From positions 434,001 through 498,000 of the forward strand of contig JAPFFF010000066.1 in NCBI GenBank assembly GCA_039105265.1: a stretch of DNA of 64,000 nt, read 5' to 3'. This stretch comes from Tritrichomonas musculus (lineage: Eukaryota; Parabasalia; Tritrichomonadida; Tritrichomonadidae). The notes under the pieces are model-generated. The model was not told the origin of the DNA. It worked only from the letters and a program-made list of their open reading frames with translations, and ran no database searches. The translations under genes and the position numbers were made by a program. Below are positions 62,176 to 64,000 of the stretch, piece after piece (position 1 is the stretch's first letter; the number at the start of each line of letters is the position of its first letter).

Positions 62176-62519
62176 ATTTATTTTTAATTGATAAAATTTA
62201 GAATCACATATTCCAATATCATTGAAAATTATATTTTTCAATAAAATTTTAATTTTTATATTTCAATGAAGTTTCATAATATTTTTTTATTCATGAAATT
62301 AAAATGTACATTTTAATAGCATTTACAACTAAAAATATCAATTATATTTATAATCAAATATTTCAATGGAGCAATTCCATATCAATAGTCTTCATGAAAT
62401 TCAAATTTCTATAATTCTATAATATTTAATTTATTTGATACAATAAAATTCATAATTAAATATATTAATCAAATAACGATTATATGTTTTGATGAAATTT
62501 AATAAATAATAACGGTTAT
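62176..62519. repeat. array 2 spacer 2 (344 bp)
   Basis: AT-rich with frequent ATTTCAATGAAATT-like motifs. Closed in all frames. It ends ATGAAATTTAATAAATAATA just before unit 3. Confidence 0.6.
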
Positions 62520-62618
62520 AAAACAGCCCTATTTACAGCTGTTGAACAAAATAACATTGAAATTGTTAATCTATTATTAAAAAATAATAATATTGATGTT
62601 AATATTAAATATATTCAT
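62520..62618 (+). pseudogene. single ankyrin repeat (array 2, unit 3)
   Basis: KTALFTAVEQNNIEIVNLLL then KNNNIDVNIKYIH, one repeat with the same borders. No start codon; a TAG follows. Confidence 0.8.
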
Positions 62619-63277
62619 AACTGTTTTTAGATAAAATTCTATTTTTTATATTTTAATTTTATTCATATTCATAATTTTCAATGATATTCTAAAATAATTT
62701 TTTCAATGAAATTAAAATAATTTTTCCTAACAAAATTATAAATAATTTATATAAATTACGTTCACAATTATATAATTTAATTTCATTTTAATTTTCCCAT
62801 TTAATGAAATATGCAAATAGATTTTCAATAAAATTCATTATTGTATATTCTTTAATTCCATTTATATAATATATTCCAATTATATTTTGAAACATAAATT
62901 TCAATGATATTCTAAGTCATGGATTTCAATGAAATCTACAATATTACTTTTCAATTACATTTGAAATTGTTTTTTTCAATTCTATTGATAATATATATTT
63001 AAATTACATTCCAATATTTTTTTCAAATGGAATAAAAAAATATTTTTAAATCAAATATGAATTCATATTTCAATAGGGTTTTAAACAATATTTCAATGAA
63101 ATTTTTAATAGTTTAATTCAATCAAATTAAAAATTTAAAATTTTAATAGTATTACAAATTATTATTTTTAATGGAATTCAATATTAAATATTTTTATTAC
63201 ATTCAAAATTAAATATATTTTAATTACATTTATATTAAACAATAAATATTCAAATGAAGTAAATTAAATAATTTAAT
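62619..63277. repeat. array 2 spacer 3 (659 bp, longest)
   Basis: AT-rich, with many variants of TTTCAATGAAATT and ATTCAAAATTA. It may include a lost ankyrin unit, as its length is about twice that of the others. No unit is recognisable in it. Confidence 0.6.
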
Positions 63278-63376
63278 AAAACACCTTTATTTTGTGCTGT
63301 TGAAAATGGAAATACCGATATTGCAATTCTTTTATTAGAGAATAATCAAATTGATGTCAATTTACCATATATTTTA
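63278..63376 (+). pseudogene. single ankyrin repeat (array 2, unit 4)
   Basis: KTPLFCAVENGNTDIAILLL then ENNQIDVNLPYIL, with the same borders as before. A stop follows a few codons into the spacer. Confidence 0.8.
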
Positions 63377-63669
63377 ATGATCTTATAAACTTATATAATT
63401 CATATTATTTGTTTTGATTTGATTTATATTCATTAATTTTAATAAAATTTTAATTTTTTTATTTCAATATGATTTAAATTCATATTTTTAAATTACATTC
63501 AAAATTGAATGTTTCAAATTATGTTTTGAAACATATATTATTGAATAAAATTTTAAAAAAAATCATTTCAATGAAATTTTTAATATAAAAATAATACAGT
63601 TTAATAATTAAATATTTCAATGAAATTGATTGACGCATTTTTAAATGAAGTTAGTTAAAATGATATAGT
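63377..63669. repeat. array 2 spacer 4 (293 bp)
   Basis: AT-rich, with minisatellite-like motifs (TTTCAATGAAATT, ATTCAAAATTGAA) and stops in every frame. Confidence 0.6.
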
Positions 63670-63768
63670 GAAACACCTTTATTTTATGCAATTGAAAAAG
63701 GAAAAATCGAAATGGTTAAATTATTATTATCTAATGATAAAATTGATGTTAATCAACCATACATTTTA
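63670..63768 (+). pseudogene. single ankyrin repeat (array 2, unit 5)
   Basis: ETPLFYAIEKGKIEMVKLLL then SNDKIDVNQPYIL. The first residue is E rather than K. Same borders. The frame continues into spacer (NYFFFLNKIRNFMFQ) before a stop. Confidence 0.8.
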
Positions 63769-64000
63769 AATTATTTTTTTTTTTTAAATAAAATCAGAAA
63801 TTTTATGTTTCAATAAAATTCATCCTTTAGAATTTGAATAGAATTCAAAATAGTTTGTTTCTATGATATTCAAAATAATTGATTAATTCATAAAATTCAA
63901 AATCATTTATTTTCATTCAATTTACAATCACATTTGAAAAATTCAATTTGAAATTGCTTATTTTAATGACATTCAAATGCATTTATTTTAATAACATTCA
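63769..64000. repeat. array 2 spacer 5, running off the window
   Basis: AT-rich. Here the 25-base rhythm is clear again (ATTCAAAATAGTTTGTTTC, ATTCAAAATAATTGATTAA, ATTCAAAATCATTTATTTT). More ankyrin units probably follow outside the window. Confidence 0.65.

Noticed and set aside
61635-63669. Treating the ankyrin spacers as ordinary spliceosomal introns
   Set aside because: The known trichomonad intron ends (GTATGT at the 5' side, ACTAACACACAG-like at the 3' side) are absent, and no GT/AG pair recurs at the borders.
1-64000. CRISPR arrays, operons or bacterial-type promoters
   Set aside because: No regularly spaced palindromic repeats with unique spacers occur. The genes are single units with trichomonad-like initiators. 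The 25-bp tandem repeat has no spacers between its units.

Overview
The window is AT-rich (roughly three quarters A+T by eye), nearly intron-free nuclear DNA from a protist. I read it as a parabasalid (trichomonad), most likely Tritrichomonas or a close relative. The grounds are several protein types expanded in that group: protein kinases fused to long Sel1-repeat tails, BspA-like leucine-rich-repeat proteins, DUF3447/ankyrin proteins, BTB-like plus F5/8-type-C (discoidin) proteins, a cytosol-type beta-amylase and a GH20 hexosaminidase. Starts also often carry an initiator-like TCAYWYTM motif 5-25 nt before the ATG, and I see no trichomonad-type introns. The genus assignment is an inference.

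Layout. 1-3.2 kb: end of a 2H-phosphoesterase (LigT-like) gene, tRNA-Pro(UGG), a GNAT acetyltransferase and a coiled-coil protein of unknown function. 3.3-7.7 kb: kinase with 25 Sel1 repeats. 7.8-9.2 kb and 17.3-18.7 kb: two copies of one 1.39-kb segment carrying a BTB-like/F5-8C gene, with a 1.4-kb foldback element (about 500-bp inverted arms) and a very large HECT E3 ubiquitin ligase between them. 19.2-25.6 kb: a 2,129-residue BspA-like protein. 26-30 kb: a small CPDRCGHA protein, tRNA-Pro(AGG), a BspA remnant and a beta-amylase. 30-35 kb: a gene-poor stretch with miniature elements. 35-44 kb: a proline-rich peptide, an aldo/keto reductase, a ricin-type lectin, a wrecked BspA-like gene holding a palindromic miniature element, and a GH20 hexosaminidase. 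44-52 kb: kinase remnants around a TA-flanked element, then a second kinase-Sel1 gene. 52-64 kb: ankyrin/DUF3447 genes and remnants, a BtpA-family TIM barrel and a damaged CAMK-like kinase.

The most unusual structure is at 55.2-56.5 kb and 60.3-64.0 kb. After a DUF3447-type head, single 33-residue ankyrin repeats occur one at a time. They are separated by a few hundred bases of stop-rich AT DNA which, where clearest, is an exact 25-bp minisatellite. Every ankyrin unit starts and ends at the same place in the repeat. The spacers could be unusual removed sequences, minisatellite expansions that destroyed the gene, or a bank of silent cassettes; sequence alone does not decide.

The genes do not form an operon or one pathway. 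Signalling and scaffold families (kinases, HECT ligase, ankyrin, BspA, BTB/F5-8C) are mixed with carbohydrate-active proteins (beta-amylase, hexosaminidase, ricin lectin). Many neighbouring loci are decaying paralogues, and at least four non-autonomous DNA-element families have inserted, two of them into dying genes.
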